Shown: piece by piece, positions 63,866-64,000 of the stretch | How the letters are laid out: each line of letters opens with the position of its first letter | How positions within the stretch are numbered: position 1 is the stretch's first letter | Assembly (NCBI RefSeq): GCF_002886185.1 | Contig: NZ_KZ614146.1 | Location: 2,712,930 to 2,776,929 of the forward strand | Length of the DNA: 64,000 bases | Direction: 5' to 3' | Source: Salipaludibacillus neizhouensis | GTDB lineage: Bacteria; Bacillota; Bacilli; Bacillales; Salisediminibacteriaceae | Made by a program: the position numbers and the translations under genes | The notes under the pieces: model-generated | What the model was told of the DNA's origin: nothing | What the model saw: only the letters and a program-made list of their open reading frames with translations | Databases searched by the model: none

Positions 63866-64000
63866 TTATTTACCCTCCTTCTTAAATTGCAACTTCGTGT
63901 AAATCCATCGAACTAAATAACTAGAAGCCACAAAGAAAATAATTAGTGCAATGATTATCTCTACAAGTTCTGGTGCAACTCCCGCAGCTGCCTGCATATT
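63866..64000 (-). CDS. nupP: Nucleoside ABC transporter permease NupP, C-terminal 44 residues (cut by window edge)
   Basis: Reads NMQAAAGVAPELVEIIIALI then IFFVASSYLVRWIYTKLQFK before TAA at 63868-63866, the last transmembrane helix and basic tail of a YufP-type permease. The stop codon abuts the nupQ ATG (TAAATG), so the two are translated together. Most of the gene lies beyond the window. Confidence 0.8.
   Translation of the reverse strand, partial: NMQAAAGVAPELVEIIIALIIFFVASSYLVRWIYTKLQFKKEGK

Overview
The window reads as a chromosomal segment of a low-GC, endospore-forming Bacillaceae bacterium. The evidence is the sporulation and spore-repair gene set (splAB, a SpoVR-family gene, a Spo0E-like phosphatase), T-box and GlpP-type leader control, and gene orders known from Bacillus: divergent nadBCA/nifS-niaR, bmrCD, ilvBHC-leuBCD, and yhcX..glpP-glpF-glpK-glpD-pgcA. 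Many proteins and intergenic features differ from B. subtilis (psuK-psuG, a cydAB-cydS quinol oxidase, abundant palindromic repeats), so a related and possibly halo- or alkali-tolerant genus is likely. Species cannot be decided from the sequence alone.

Layout. 1-5.7 kb: the start of an acyl-CoA dehydrogenase, then the NAD de novo operon nadB-nadC-nadA (minus), divergent from nifS-niaR, with two putative NiaR boxes over the two -35 regions. 5.7-11.6 kb: a DsbD/CcdA-like membrane protein; the heterodimeric drug exporter bmrC-bmrD behind a leader with a 29-codon ORF, two terminators and a second 21-codon ORF; and a LuxR-type regulator. 11.9-17.2 kb: cydA-cydB-cydS, then a GntR(YtrA-type)-ABC operon. 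17.5-19.7 kb: psuK-psuG. 19.8-23.3 kb: an AarF/UbiB kinase with a phasin-like partner, then splA-splB. 23.5-28.5 kb: mostly single genes (GNAT, LysM-CAP protein, Pro/Gly-rich protein, map, 3D-domain cell-wall protein). 28.7-37.3 kb is the most plastic part: a duplicated and decayed M3 peptidase locus, a degenerate IS3-family element, the intact M3 peptidase, an aldo/keto reductase, and a frameshifted MFS gene flanked by inverted copies of a MITE-like repeat. 37.3-40 kb: pgeF and spoVR. 40.3-48.6 kb: ilvE, an Ile-type T-box, ilvB-ilvH-ilvC, a collapsed leuA remnant, leuB-leuC-leuD. 49-64 kb: prfC, small zinc-ribbon and Spo0E-like genes, pgcA, the glp regulon, galM, a YhcX-like fusion, cheX, a DUF2225 gene, and the end of a nucleoside ABC transporter operon.

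The strongest signal outside standard annotation is a dispersed palindromic repeat, about 130-165 bp when complete, that starts TAAGAAAAACGS. At least ten full or partial copies lie between genes. Three copies supply the stop codon of the gene before them, one sits inside the loop of the pgeF terminator, and one lies inside the cyd operon. Other notable points are the leuA remnant (branched-chain pathway without an intact LeuA here), the two-ORF/two-terminator bmr leader, and several unlisted small genes (cydS, leader peptides, a 47-residue zinc-ribbon protein).
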